From positions 1 through 20,952 of the forward strand of contig DAIUFH010000037.1 of assembly GCA_036844705.1 (NCBI GenBank): a stretch of 20,952 nucleotides of DNA, written 5' to 3'. The notes below the pieces were generated by a model. That model was not told the origin of the DNA. It worked only from the letters and a program-made list of their open reading frames with translations, and made no database searches. Source of the DNA: DAIUFH01 sp036844705 (GTDB lineage: Bacteria; Bacillota; Clostridia; Tissierellales; Tissierellaceae). The position numbers and the translations under genes are program-made. Below are positions 1-8,884 of the stretch, piece by piece; position 1 is the first letter of the stretch; each line of letters begins with the position of its first letter.

Positions 1-7
1 ATATATG

Positions 8-39
8 AATCCTCTCATCAATTGATGAGGGGATTTTTT
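8..39 (+). terminator. Rho-independent terminator of an upstream gene
   Basis: A hairpin with arms at about 8-21 and 22-35 is built on the perfect 14-bp palindrome TCATCAATTGATGA, extended by C-G and A-T pairs and one G-U pair. It is followed directly by six T residues at 34-39. This is the classic intrinsic terminator form on the plus strand. The gene it terminates lies to the left of the window. Confidence 0.8.
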
Positions 40-45
40 CAAAGC

Positions 46-75
46 TTACCATACTATGAGCTAATGTGATATAAT
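46..75 (+). promoter_or_regulatory. Candidate sigma-A promoter of addBA
   Basis: A perfect -10 hexamer TATAAT at 70-75 carries the extended -10 dinucleotide TG at 67-68. A weak -35 (TTACCA, 46-51; 4 of 6 matches) sits 18 bp upstream. Transcription would begin near 82, giving a leader of about 37 nt that carries the ribosome site GGAAGGAG (101-108). It lies between the terminator at 8-39 and addB, so the pair probably forms its own transcription unit. Seen by eye only. Confidence 0.6.
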
Positions 76-118
76 TTTCATAGCTATAGGCGTAAGAATT
101 GGAAGGAGTAATGCTTAT

Positions 119-3100
119 ATGAAAATTGTTACAGGACGTGCCAAGACTGGAAAATCTACATATATATTTGATGAAATCAAGAATGAAATAGATGTTAACA
201 AAAGTGAAAATCTTATCCTTATAGTTCCTGATTTGATGACATATCAGACTGAATATGATATTATTCATAGATTAAGTTGTGATGGTATTATGAATGTTGA
301 AGTCCTCAGCTTTAAGAGGTTAGCAAGTAAAATACTTGAGGAAACAGGCAATATGAAAACTAAGGATATAAACGTCTATGGAAAGATTATGCTATTAAAG
401 CAAATATTCGAGGAAAATTCTAAGAACCTAAAATTGTTTAAAAATGCCAGTAATCATGAAGGCTTTTTAAAAGAATTTAACTTACTTGTTCAGGAGCTTA
501 AGCAGAACTTAATAAGTCCAGCTTCATTGGCAGAGGCATCGAATGATATAGATGATTATTTTCTTAAAAGTAAATTGCAGGATATTCAGCTTATTTATTC
601 GAAATATAATGAGTTAACATTGGACAAGTATTTTGACGAAGAAGATAAATATGCTCTAGTTATATCCATGATAAAACATTCGAATTATATAAAACAGTCA
701 AAAATTTGGATTGATGGTTTTGAAAGCCTCAATAACCAAAGGATAATGCTTATAAAAAGTTTGGTAGACAATTCTAAAGCTGTCACCTTGTCTCTAAATA
801 TTGATTCATCCTATCTAAAACAGCTAGAAGTCTTTGATGATTGGGAGGCATTTAAAGCTATATATGATACCTTTGAATCATTAAAGAAAGTAGTAGGGGA
901 CGATATTGAAATTATTTCATTATCAGAAAATAGAAATCCTTCTCAAGAAATATCTACAATTGAAAAGAATCTATTTTCAATTAATACAGATGAATTCAGT
1001 GAAGATACAGATAAAATCATAATTTATTCTTCAATGAATCCCTACACAGAAACTGAGAAAACTGCACAAAAAATTATTTCTCTAGTCAGAGACCATAAAT
1101 ATAGATGGAAGGATATAAAAATAGCTGTAGGAAATTTGGATAGCTACAGAATTAATATTAAGAAAATATTTGATAAATATGATATACCATATTTTCTGGA
1201 TGTTAAAAGAGATGTCATGAATGCTCCTTTAATTAAGTATATACTATCACTTCTTGATATTTTTATATGGAATTTTAGATATGATAATGTTTTTGAATTT
1301 TTAAAGACAGGTCTAAGTCCTTTGGATGATTGTGATATAGAAAGTCTAGAGAATTATGCTTTGCAATATGGGATAGAAGGTTCCAAATATTTTGAGAAAT
1401 CAATATATGGTAAGGATTCCTTATCTATTGAGAAAATTAGAAACTCATTTATATCAGATTTTGAAACTGAAGTGAAAGAATTTAAGAATCTGACAACAAT
1501 AAGCGAAATTACAAATTTTATATTTAAATATCTGAAAAAGCATAATATCAGAGAAAAAATGCAAATGACTATAGATAAATTCAAAGAAGCTAAAAATTAC
1601 GAAAGCTCCAGTGAATATTCACAGATTTGGAATTACGTAATGGAGGTTTTTGAGCAGATATTGTTGGTAGGTGAGGATTCAAATATTACTCCAATAGAAT
1701 ATAGAAGGATTTTAGAAGCAGGTTTTAAAGAAATTCAAATTAATGTAATTCCACCTACATTGGATACAGTTGAGATTGGAGATATATCTAGAATAGCTGT
1801 AAATAGCTCTAAAGCGTTATTTATAATAGGTGCAAATGAAGGAAACTTTGATACTGATAGAGAAAATGGATTGTTGCTAGAGGAAGAGAGAGAGACTTTA
1901 ATAGATAGAAATATAAAATTAATTAGCGGGTCATACGAATTTTTTAAGGATAAGCACATGCTATATAAAGCTTTTTCCAGTCCTACTGAAAGACTGTATA
2001 TAAGTTATGCATTAGGTTTGACAGATGGTAAAAGCCTACAGCCTTCTTTATATATAGATACATTGAAGAGAATATTCTTAGGGATAAAGGAAGAAACGGA
2101 TATTACAGGTAATGATGAAATTGAATTTATATCAAATTACAAGGGTACATACGATATTTTCATTGAAAACATCAGAAAATATATTGATGGAAGCGATATA
2201 GATGATATATGGAAAGCAGTATATAACTGTTATAAAAACAATGATCCCGACAGATTTAATTTGATTAATCAAGGATTTGCTATAAAGAATTCTATACCAA
2301 AGATTGATTCTGAAATAATGGATAATGTCTATGATAATGAAGTAAATATTACTGTTTCTAAACTTGAAACATACGCTGAATGTCATTTTAAATATTTTAT
2401 GGAAAATGTTCTAAGACCAAAGCCAAGATTAACCCAAAAGATAGAATATTATGACCTAGGAAATATTAATCATGAAGTTTTAGAAGATTTTACAAATAAA
2501 CTTATAAATTCCCCTGATACTATAGACTCTTTATCTTATGATGATGTAAATAAACTAATTAGTGAAAGTGTAGAAAACACACTAGAAAAACAGTCAAAAA
2601 AAGTTACAGCCTTTAATGCAAATAATAGAAACAAATATTTAAAGGAAAAGATACAAAGGGTTTTAAATAGAGCTGCTTATACTTTGGTTACACAACTTCA
2701 ATGCAGTGAATATAGACCAAAATATACAGAACTTCAAATAGGGATTATAGATAAAAGTGATGAAAAGGTTAAAGATGGAATTTATCTGGATTGTGTTGAC
2801 ATAGATATAAACGGCAAGACTGTCAAGCTAAGAGGTAAGATTGATAGAGTTGATGTGTTTGAGGATAACAATGGACAAATCTATGTTAGTATTATTGACT
2901 ATAAATCTTCAGGTAAGGATATTGACTTGTTAGATGCATCAGAAGGTATTCAACTTCAGTTGTTAGTTTATCTAAATGCTATCATTCAAAATGGCGGGAA
3001 ACTATTTGGGAAGAAACCAAAAGTAGGAGGAATCTTCTATTACAATGTAGATGATCCGATTATTAAAAAGCAATGTGATGCACCAGAAGATGAAATCTTG

Positions 3101-3538
3101 AAGGAATTAAAACTCAAGGGCTATGCATTGAGAGATAAAGTGCTCATATCTAAAATGGACAAGACCCTTGCTCCTAAGGTAGTATCAAATATAATCCCAG
3201 TAGGATTAAAAACTGATGGAGATTTTGATGGAAGATATACAAAGGCATTAACTGAAGATGAATTCGAAAAGCTTCTATTATTTGTTGATGAAAAATGTAG
3301 AGAGTTAACAGGTAGTATTTTAAATGGAGAATTTGAAATAGCTCCATATAAAAAAGTCAGTGGAATTAAACCTTGTAGCTATTGCGATTATATGGGTATT
3401 TGTAAATTTGATAAGGATATGGGAAATGAATATAGAATAATAAAAAGCATCAATAAGGATGAGCTGCTTAAAAAAATCTTGACAAAAGGAGGAGAGTTAA
3501 AGAATGGACTGGACACAGCAACAGCAACGGATAATTGA
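119..3538 (+). CDS. addB: ATP-dependent helicase/deoxyribonuclease subunit B (AddB)
   Basis: AddB is the second subunit of the AddAB (RexBA) complex, which resects double-strand breaks to produce 3' single strands for RecA. The 1139-residue length suits the family. The N-terminus has a Walker A box, GRAKTGKS (residues 6-13). The C-terminal RecB-family nuclease domain has GKIDRVD (906-912) and DYK (927-929), with Asp and Lys of the active site present. The four cysteines expected for the AddB iron-sulfur cluster are all visible: C755 (in ECHFKYF) and C1086-x2-C1089-x5-C1095 near the C-terminus. The ATG at 119 follows GGAAGGAG with a spacer of about 10 nt; an upstream ATG at 111 closes after three codons. 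The gene overlaps addA by 35 nt, and the addA ribosome site lies inside addB, which suggests coupled translation. The protein looks intact. Confidence 0.96.
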   Translation: MKIVTGRAKTGKSTYIFDEIKNEIDVNKSENLILIVPDLMTYQTEYDIIHRLSCDGIMNVEVLSFKRLASKILEETGNMKTKDINVYGKIMLLKQIFEENSKNLKLFKNASNHEGFLKEFNLLVQELKQNLISPASLAEASNDIDDYFLKSKLQDIQLIYSKYNELTLDKYFDEEDKYALVISMIKHSNYIKQSKIWIDGFESLNNQRIMLIKSLVDNSKAVTLSLNIDSSYLKQLEVFDDWEAFKAIYDTFESLKKVVGDDIEIISLSENRNPSQEISTIEKNLFSINTDEFSEDTDKIIIYSSMNPYTETEKTAQKIISLVRDHKYRWKDIKIAVGNLDSYRINIKKIFDKYDIPYFLDVKRDVMNAPLIKYILSLLDIFIWNFRYDNVFEFLKTGLSPLDDCDIESLENYALQYGIEGSKYFEKSIYGKDSLSIEKIRNSFISDFETEVKEFKNLTTISEITNFIFKYLKKHNIREKMQMTIDKFKEAKNYESSSEYSQIWNYVMEVFEQILLVGEDSNITPIEYRRILEAGFKEIQINVIPPTLDTVEIGDISRIAVNSSKALFIIGANEGNFDTDRENGLLLEEERETLIDRNIKLISGSYEFFKDKHMLYKAFSSPTERLYISYALGLTDGKSLQPSLYIDTLKRIFLGIKEETDITGNDEIEFISNYKGTYDIFIENIRKYIDGSDIDDIWKAVYNCYKNNDPDRFNLINQGFAIKNSIPKIDSEIMDNVYDNEVNITVSKLETYAECHFKYFMENVLRPKPRLTQKIEYYDLGNINHEVLEDFTNKLINSPDTIDSLSYDDVNKLISESVENTLEKQSKKVTAFNANNRNKYLKEKIQRVLNRAAYTLVTQLQCSEYRPKYTELQIGIIDKSDEKVKDGIYLDCVDIDINGKTVKLRGKIDRVDVFEDNNGQIYVSIIDYKSSGKDIDLLDASEGIQLQLLVYLNAIIQNGGKLFGKKPKVGGIFYYNVDDPIIKKQCDAPEDEILKELKLKGYALRDKVLISKMDKTLAPKVVSNIIPVGLKTDGDFDGRYTKALTEDEFEKLLLFVDEKCRELTGSILNGEFEIAPYKKVSGIKPCSYCDYMGICKFDKDMGNEYRIIKSINKDELLKKILTKGGELKNGLDTATATDN

Positions 3539-6500
3539 TCTTAGAAATTCTAATATTTTAGTTTCTGCAGCTGCAGGCTCAGGGAAAACTGCAGTATTAG
3601 TTGAACGAATTATAAATATTGTTAAGAATGAGAGTGTAGATATAGATAAATTTCTTGTTGTCACATTTACAAATGCAGCGGCTGCCGGTATGAAGCAGAA
3701 AATTCAAAAGGCTTTAGTAAAAGCAGCACAGGAGGAAGATGGAAATCTAAGACATATAAGAAGACAACTGAATCTATTAAATAAAGCGCAAATTACAACT
3801 TTACACTCCTTTTGTCTGTATGTAGTAAGAAAAAACTTTCATTTATTAGGTATAGATCCTGACTTTAGAATTGGCGACAATAGTGAACTAAGCATTTTGC
3901 TACAGGAATCAATTGATGAAGTGCTAGAGAGAGCATATACTGATGGGTCTGAAGATTTTAGAGCCTTAGTAGAAGCTTTTACTAAAAATAGAGAAGATGA
4001 TGATTTAAGTACAATAATTAGCAAGACATATAAATTTATCCTTAGCTTTCCTGATCCTCTAATATGGTTAGAAAACAGTGTAGATTATATAAACATAACT
4101 GAGGAAGAATTTAAAAAATCTCTTTGGTTTAAGGAAATCGATGAATATGTAAAAATGCAATTGGATGGGGCTAAGGAAATTATAAATGTAGGTATAAAAA
4201 TATGTGAGGAACCCGATGGTCCTATTTTATATAAAAATACTCTAATTAAGGACATGGCATTAGTGGAAGAAATGCTGTGTTTATTAAAATCTGATTTTAT
4301 ATCCTTTGTTGATGCTATTCATTCCTTCAAGGCTCCTACACTTAAAGGATATAGGAAGGATGATCCTGAACTTCTTAGAGTAAACGAGGGGAAATTAACT
4401 GAAATAAAAGAGAAGCTAAGAGGTGAATACAAGGATATCATTAATGGGTTAAAGAAACTATTCCCGTACAATACCTTGGATAAATATGTTGAGGAAATCA
4501 GCTATATGTATACGTCTATTGCTGCATTGAAGGACCTGATTGTTGATTTATATGATACATATAAGTGCAAAAAATTAGAAAATGGTATTGTGGATTTTAA
4601 TGATTTAGAGCATTATGCATTAGAAATACTAAGGAACAATGATGAATCTTCTGATATTGCAAAATCATATCAAGATAAATTCGAATATATATTTATAGAT
4701 GAATATCAAGATAGTAACAGCATACAAGAGACAATAATAGCGCAAATAAAAAGAAATGACAACTTATTTATGGTAGGGGACGTAAAACAAAGCATATACA
4801 GATTTAGGCTTGCAGACCCCAGTATATTTAACAAGAAATATACTGAGTATGAGCATGATAATGGAAAATTAAAAGAGGACACAGTAGACAGAATAATAGA
4901 ACTCAATAAGAACTTTAGAAGTAGAAAAGAAATATTAGCCGCAACTAATTACTTATTTAGCAATATTATGTCCAAGGATATAGGAGAAATTGATTACAAG
5001 GAGAATGTGTATTTAAACCATGGAATAGAATTTCCAGATGAAAATCCTGTGGAATTGAACATCATTGATAGGGCTTCAATTAATGATTATGAATATGAGG
5101 ATGATGAGATTGAATCACTTGAAGCTGCTGAATTGGAAGCTCTTTTTGCCGTTAAGAAAATTAAGGAGCTTTTAAATCAAGAAACCTATGATCCCAAAAA
5201 AGAGGAACTAAGAAATATAACTTATAAAGATATCGTAATATTGTTACGTTCGGTAAAAAACTGGTCCAACGTATTTGAAGAAGTATTCAATAGAGAAGGA
5301 ATTCCATTCTATTTTGATGGAGGTTCCGGCTATTATGAAACTATAGAAATTCAATTGATAATCAATTTGCTAAAACTTATAGATAATATAAAACAAGATA
5401 TATCTCTAATAAGCGTAATGAGATCAACTATTGGTAATTTTACAACAGAGGAATTAGTTGAAATTAGAGTAAAATTTCCATATGGACCTTATTATGATGC
5501 TTGTAATCAATATAAGGGTTGCCTGGATGATATAAAAATAGATAAATACCTAGTAAATAAACTAGATAACTTTTTCAATAAGATTTATGATTGGACAACA
5601 AGAAGTAAATATACTCATCTAAATGACTTGATATGGGAAATTTTAATGGAAACAAATTATTATGACTTTGTTGGTTCTCTGCCATATGGGAAGATAAGAC
5701 AAGCTAATTTGAGACTTCTTACGGACAAAGCCTTTGATTTTGAAAAAACCTCCATGAGAGGACTGTTCAAGTTTTTAAGATATATTGAAAAGTTAAGCAA
5801 TATAAGCGAAAACAAAACTAGAACAGCAAAGACTTTGGGAGAAAATGATAATGTGGTTCGGCTTATGACTATTCATACCAGCAAGGGATTGGAATTTCCA
5901 GTAGTCATATTATGTGGTCTGAACAAAAAGTTTAATATACAAGATGTAACCCCTAAAATATTGATGCACAAAGAATACGGTATTGGTACTAAGTATGTAA
6001 ATGTTGAAAAACGTGTAGAATATCAAACATTGTCAAGAAAAGCCATAGGTAATAAAATAACACTGGAAAACTTATCTGAAGAAATGAGAGTATTGTATGT
6101 AGCTATGACCAGAGCCATAGATAGGTTCATAATGGTAGGCTCTATCAGTAGTTTAGATACAAAGATAAAAAAATGGCGTAGGGGTCATTCAAAATATTTC
6201 ATATATAAAGGTTCATCATATCTGGATTGGATCTGCAGCTGTTTGTTTGAAGGGATTAACTTAGAAGGATTAAATGATATATTGGCAAAAGGACAGTATA
6301 AGGATTGGAATGTAAATAGGGTAGCTTATTCTGACATTATAAAAGAGAAATCTAAAGTAGATCAAAAGGATATCATAGAGAAGTTGAAGGATTTGGAAAA
6401 TTACTCAAATAAGAACATATACGACGAAGTAGAAAGAAGATTAAACTTCAAATACAACTATAATAAATCAGTAAATACTCCTACAAAGCTTTCTGTTACT

Positions 6501-7139
6501 GAATCTAAAAGCTTAGATTTAGACAAATTTGAAAGCCTTAGATACAATATCCCCTCATTATCAAATTTATTTGAATATGATGAAAAGAATCGTAAATTCA
6601 AATTAGATAAGATGGAATATAGCGGAACGGAAATAGGTACACTTATTCACCTAGTAATGGAGAATATCGATATTAAAGGAAAACTAGATAAGAGCGACTT
6701 GATTGGTCAATTAGAAAACCTTATGTCAAAGAATATTTTAACCCAAGCAGAAGAAAGATTTATAATCACCAGATATCTAGACAAAATTGAAGCTTTTTAC
6801 AACAGCAAAATAGGTATTAGACTAAGAAAATCTAACTTTATAAAAAGAGAGGTTCCATTTGTATTGAAGAAAAAAGCCAGCGAAATGATTAACAATTTAG
6901 ATGAATGTGATGATATATTAATACAAGGCATTATCGACTGCTATTTTTATGAAGGTGATGACGTAGTGATTATAGACTATAAAACTGATACTATCAATGA
7001 TAGTCAGATTGAAGATATTAAATCAAAATATAGAGGTCAAATTGCTTTATATAAGGAAGCCCTAGAAAAGATTGAAAAGAAAAGGGTGAAGGAAGCATAT
7101 TTATATTTAATGTCTTTAGGAAAGGAAATTGAAATATAA
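3504..7139 (+). CDS. addA: ATP-dependent helicase/nuclease subunit A (AddA)
   Basis: AddA is the UvrD-type (SF1A) helicase and nuclease subunit of AddAB. At 1211 residues it is full length. Helicase motifs appear in order: Walker A AAAGSGKT (22-29), motif Ia VTFTNAAAAGMK, motif Ib TLHSFC, motif II FIDEYQD (Asp399-Glu400), motif III VGDVKQSIYRFR, motif IV NKNFRSRKEIL, motif V TIHTSKGLEFPVV and motif VI RVLYVAMTRAIDRF. A C-terminal RecB-family nuclease follows: GTLIHLVME, then Asp1145 in GIIDCYF, then DYK (1158-1160) and YRGQIALYKEAL. Both AddAB nuclease domains therefore look catalytically complete. The ATG at 3504 lies 9 nt after AAAGGAGGAG (3485-3494), which is within addB. The downstream gene is convergent, so the operon ends here. 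Confidence 0.97.
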   Translation: MDWTQQQQRIIDLRNSNILVSAAAGSGKTAVLVERIINIVKNESVDIDKFLVVTFTNAAAAGMKQKIQKALVKAAQEEDGNLRHIRRQLNLLNKAQITTLHSFCLYVVRKNFHLLGIDPDFRIGDNSELSILLQESIDEVLERAYTDGSEDFRALVEAFTKNREDDDLSTIISKTYKFILSFPDPLIWLENSVDYINITEEEFKKSLWFKEIDEYVKMQLDGAKEIINVGIKICEEPDGPILYKNTLIKDMALVEEMLCLLKSDFISFVDAIHSFKAPTLKGYRKDDPELLRVNEGKLTEIKEKLRGEYKDIINGLKKLFPYNTLDKYVEEISYMYTSIAALKDLIVDLYDTYKCKKLENGIVDFNDLEHYALEILRNNDESSDIAKSYQDKFEYIFIDEYQDSNSIQETIIAQIKRNDNLFMVGDVKQSIYRFRLADPSIFNKKYTEYEHDNGKLKEDTVDRIIELNKNFRSRKEILAATNYLFSNIMSKDIGEIDYKENVYLNHGIEFPDENPVELNIIDRASINDYEYEDDEIESLEAAELEALFAVKKIKELLNQETYDPKKEELRNITYKDIVILLRSVKNWSNVFEEVFNREGIPFYFDGGSGYYETIEIQLIINLLKLIDNIKQDISLISVMRSTIGNFTTEELVEIRVKFPYGPYYDACNQYKGCLDDIKIDKYLVNKLDNFFNKIYDWTTRSKYTHLNDLIWEILMETNYYDFVGSLPYGKIRQANLRLLTDKAFDFEKTSMRGLFKFLRYIEKLSNISENKTRTAKTLGENDNVVRLMTIHTSKGLEFPVVILCGLNKKFNIQDVTPKILMHKEYGIGTKYVNVEKRVEYQTLSRKAIGNKITLENLSEEMRVLYVAMTRAIDRFIMVGSISSLDTKIKKWRRGHSKYFIYKGSSYLDWICSCLFEGINLEGLNDILAKGQYKDWNVNRVAYSDIIKEKSKVDQKDIIEKLKDLENYSNKNIYDEVERRLNFKYNYNKSVNTPTKLSVTESKSLDLDKFESLRYNIPSLSNLFEYDEKNRKFKLDKMEYSGTEIGTLIHLVMENIDIKGKLDKSDLIGQLENLMSKNILTQAEERFIITRYLDKIEAFYNSKIGIRLRKSNFIKREVPFVLKKKASEMINNLDECDDILIQGIIDCYFYEGDDVVIIDYKTDTINDSQIEDIKSKYRGQIALYKEALEKIEKKRVKEAYLYLMSLGKEIEI

Positions 7140-7150
7140 GATAAGTATTT

Positions 7151-7182
7151 AATAGCACCAACTATAATCAGTTGGTGCTATT
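7151..7182. terminator. Shared hairpin between convergent addA and the AOR-like gene
   Basis: A perfect 12-bp inverted repeat (AATAGCACCAAC at 7151-7162 and its complement at 7171-7182) encloses an 8-nt loop; AT-rich flanks nearly extend the arms to 16 bp. It begins 11 nt after the addA stop codon. The minus-strand AOR-like gene ends inside it: its TGA (7168-7170) is in the loop. Both strands show only short U/A-rich tails, so it is probably a bidirectional terminator of moderate strength. Confidence 0.65.
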
Positions 7183-8679
7183 AAAATATCTATATAATAC
7201 TTTTATAAAATTAGGTATTTTTTTCTCGTTATTTAAGCTCTTTATAGCATATTCCAATAAGTTCTTTTCATCAATTATATTACCTGTCTTATAATAATAC
7301 ATATCTGCTAAAAGCGTTAAAGCCTTGCTGCTTTCTAAAAAAGCGAAAGAGGTAAATAAGCAGAATCCTAGATTTTCCAGAACTATTACATAGGCGTAAA
7401 GATATTCTAAATCAGATAATCCCGGTATATTTACAGTTTTAGAAGGGATATGTATATTAAAATTCTTTTCCTCAACAACAGATGGCTGGGATACCATTTT
7501 TTTAGATTCATTTTTATCCCTATATAAATTATATATACCATCAGTCTTACTACCAAGTACTCTTCCTTCTAAGGTCAGATTTCTAACATTTTCAATAGCT
7601 TCATCTAATTTATCTATACTACCTTCAATACTTTGCATTTTAAAGTACATTTCACATGTAAATATAAATTCCATGCAATCAATACCGAGTTCAAAACATT
7701 TATTTGTAAATTCACTTACATACTTTTTATCATCTATATCAAAAGCTTCGAGCAATGCGGCTGCCGCCTCACTTTCTGTAGGAGCAGAGTAGCAGTCTTC
7801 TCCGGAATTGGCATGTTTGTTTAAACAACCAACTACACAAAGAGGTGAACAGGTTCTGTTTATCTTTTGTTCACTAAAATGATTATTTCTCTTTGCTTTT
7901 ATATCTTCAAATTCCGTAAATTTGCCTTGCTGCATCAATTTCAATAGAGTTATAGAACCTAGTCCAGGTAAAGCTTTACCACAAATAGGATGATCTATAA
8001 TGATTCTTGATAATTCCTTTGAAGCCAATTTAAACTTATCTTTATCATAAACAGGAGCATTGAAATGAGATTTACTATTAACTGCTATGGCTTTTATATT
8101 CTTAAATCCAAAAACATCACCAATACTATTTCTTGCACAATAAAATGATGGTTTTCCTTCTGGATATGTACTAAACAAACTTGAAACTGGAAGCATATTT
8201 TCACCTGCTGGTCCAATACCAATAATTCCACAGTATTTCCCGTATAATTCTTTAATTAATTCAATTGTAGGGGTTACTTCTAACATATTGATACCTTCTA
8301 TATATTCTAATGAAATATTATCTTGATCTAATAAAATAGCAACAGGAATTTCATCTGTATTTTTCCCTGACAATACAATAGCCTCTACATTGATTGAAGC
8401 TAGTTTTTGAGATATAGTACCTGCCAAATTAGATATTATAATACCACCGTTCTTGGATTCCTTCGTACCTATTAATAGTCTGCCAGTACTTGGCGCAAGC
8501 GTACCTGAGAAGAGTCCTGGTGCAAGCACAACTACATTTTCCTCAGAAAGTCTATCTACTTCTGATTTTATATTTTCATTTATTATCTTAGCAATTAGAC
8601 CTCTGCCATAATCAGTACACTTTTTTTCTTTTTCAATTATCCTTTTATTAGTCAAATCAATATAAACAATTTTGCCCAT
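7168..8679 (-). CDS. Short, diverged aldehyde:ferredoxin oxidoreductase (AOR) family protein
   Basis: AOR-family enzymes use a tungsten- or molybdenum-bispyranopterin cofactor and a [4Fe-4S] cluster, usually oxidising aldehydes with ferredoxin as acceptor. Family marks here are the N-terminus MGKIVYIDLTNK, STGRLLIGTKES (64-75), GKNIKAIAV-like FKNIKAIAV (192-200), Arg183 with Gly187 in ARNSIGDVFG, FELGIDCME (329-337) and NLGFC (436-440). The cluster cysteines would be C277, C281, C285 and C440. Departures are notable. The length is 503 residues against roughly 600 for typical members. The cysteine spacing is C-x3-C-x3-C rather than C-x2-C-x3-C. The usual glycine-rich pterin segment is SNLAGTISQK, and the DxxGLC motif reads ENLGFC. 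It may be a paralogue of altered or lost activity. The ATG at 8679 follows a GGAGGAA ribosome site at a 6-nt distance. It is divergent from the ABC importer. Family membership is firm; function is open. Confidence 0.8.
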   Translation of the reverse strand: MGKIVYIDLTNKRIIEKEKKCTDYGRGLIAKIINENIKSEVDRLSEENVVVLAPGLFSGTLAPSTGRLLIGTKESKNGGIIISNLAGTISQKLASINVEAIVLSGKNTDEIPVAILLDQDNISLEYIEGINMLEVTPTIELIKELYGKYCGIIGIGPAGENMLPVSSLFSTYPEGKPSFYCARNSIGDVFGFKNIKAIAVNSKSHFNAPVYDKDKFKLASKELSRIIIDHPICGKALPGLGSITLLKLMQQGKFTEFEDIKAKRNNHFSEQKINRTCSPLCVVGCLNKHANSGEDCYSAPTESEAAAALLEAFDIDDKKYVSEFTNKCFELGIDCMEFIFTCEMYFKMQSIEGSIDKLDEAIENVRNLTLEGRVLGSKTDGIYNLYRDKNESKKMVSQPSVVEEKNFNIHIPSKTVNIPGLSDLEYLYAYVIVLENLGFCLFTSFAFLESSKALTLLADMYYYKTGNIIDEKNLLEYAIKSLNNEKKIPNFIKVLYRYFNSTN

Positions 8680-8709
8680 TAAATTCCTCCGACTTTAAGT
8701 ATTAAAATG

Positions 8710-8718
8710 ATTATACCA
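8710..8718 (-). promoter_or_regulatory. Candidate extended -10 promoter of the AOR-like gene
   Basis: On the minus strand the sequence reads TGGTATAAT, a perfect TATAAT with the extended -10 TG. It lies about 30 bp upstream of the AOR-like start codon. No convincing -35 is visible 17 bp upstream, which is common for extended -10 promoters. Confidence 0.5.
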
Positions 8719-8804
8719 TTAGAATAATGAAATATATATTGTCTATAGGTAAAAACAATTCAACAACCTGCATTTATTAATATTTTTAATACCTAGTTAA
8801 TTTA

Positions 8805-8853
8805 ATGGCATAAAAAATAAATATAGTATATACTTCTATTGTACATATGTACA
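8805..8853 (+). promoter_or_regulatory. Candidate promoter and palindromic operator of the ABC importer
   Basis: The best promoter candidate is ATGGCA (8805-8810, 4 of 6 to the -35 consensus), an 18-bp spacer and TATACT (8829-8834). Directly downstream, over the expected transcription start, is a perfect 14-bp palindrome TGTACATATGTACA (8840-8853). A dyad at this location suits a repressor site that would control the importer. The regulator is unknown and no regulator gene lies nearby. The 8680-8884 gap otherwise holds only AT-rich sequence and the divergent promoter at 8710-8718. Confidence 0.45.
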
Positions 8854-8884
8854 TAAATTTATGAGAGAATTAGGGGGTTTTATA

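Noticed and set aside
8701..8760. Possible Fur box in the AOR/importer intergenic region
   Set aside because: AT-rich sequence offers only scattered matches; no 19-bp inverted repeat like the Fur consensus is present.
8861..8884. Longer start for the solute-binding lipoprotein
   Set aside because: The only good ribosome site lies inside this extension and the shorter form gives a normal lipoprotein signal.
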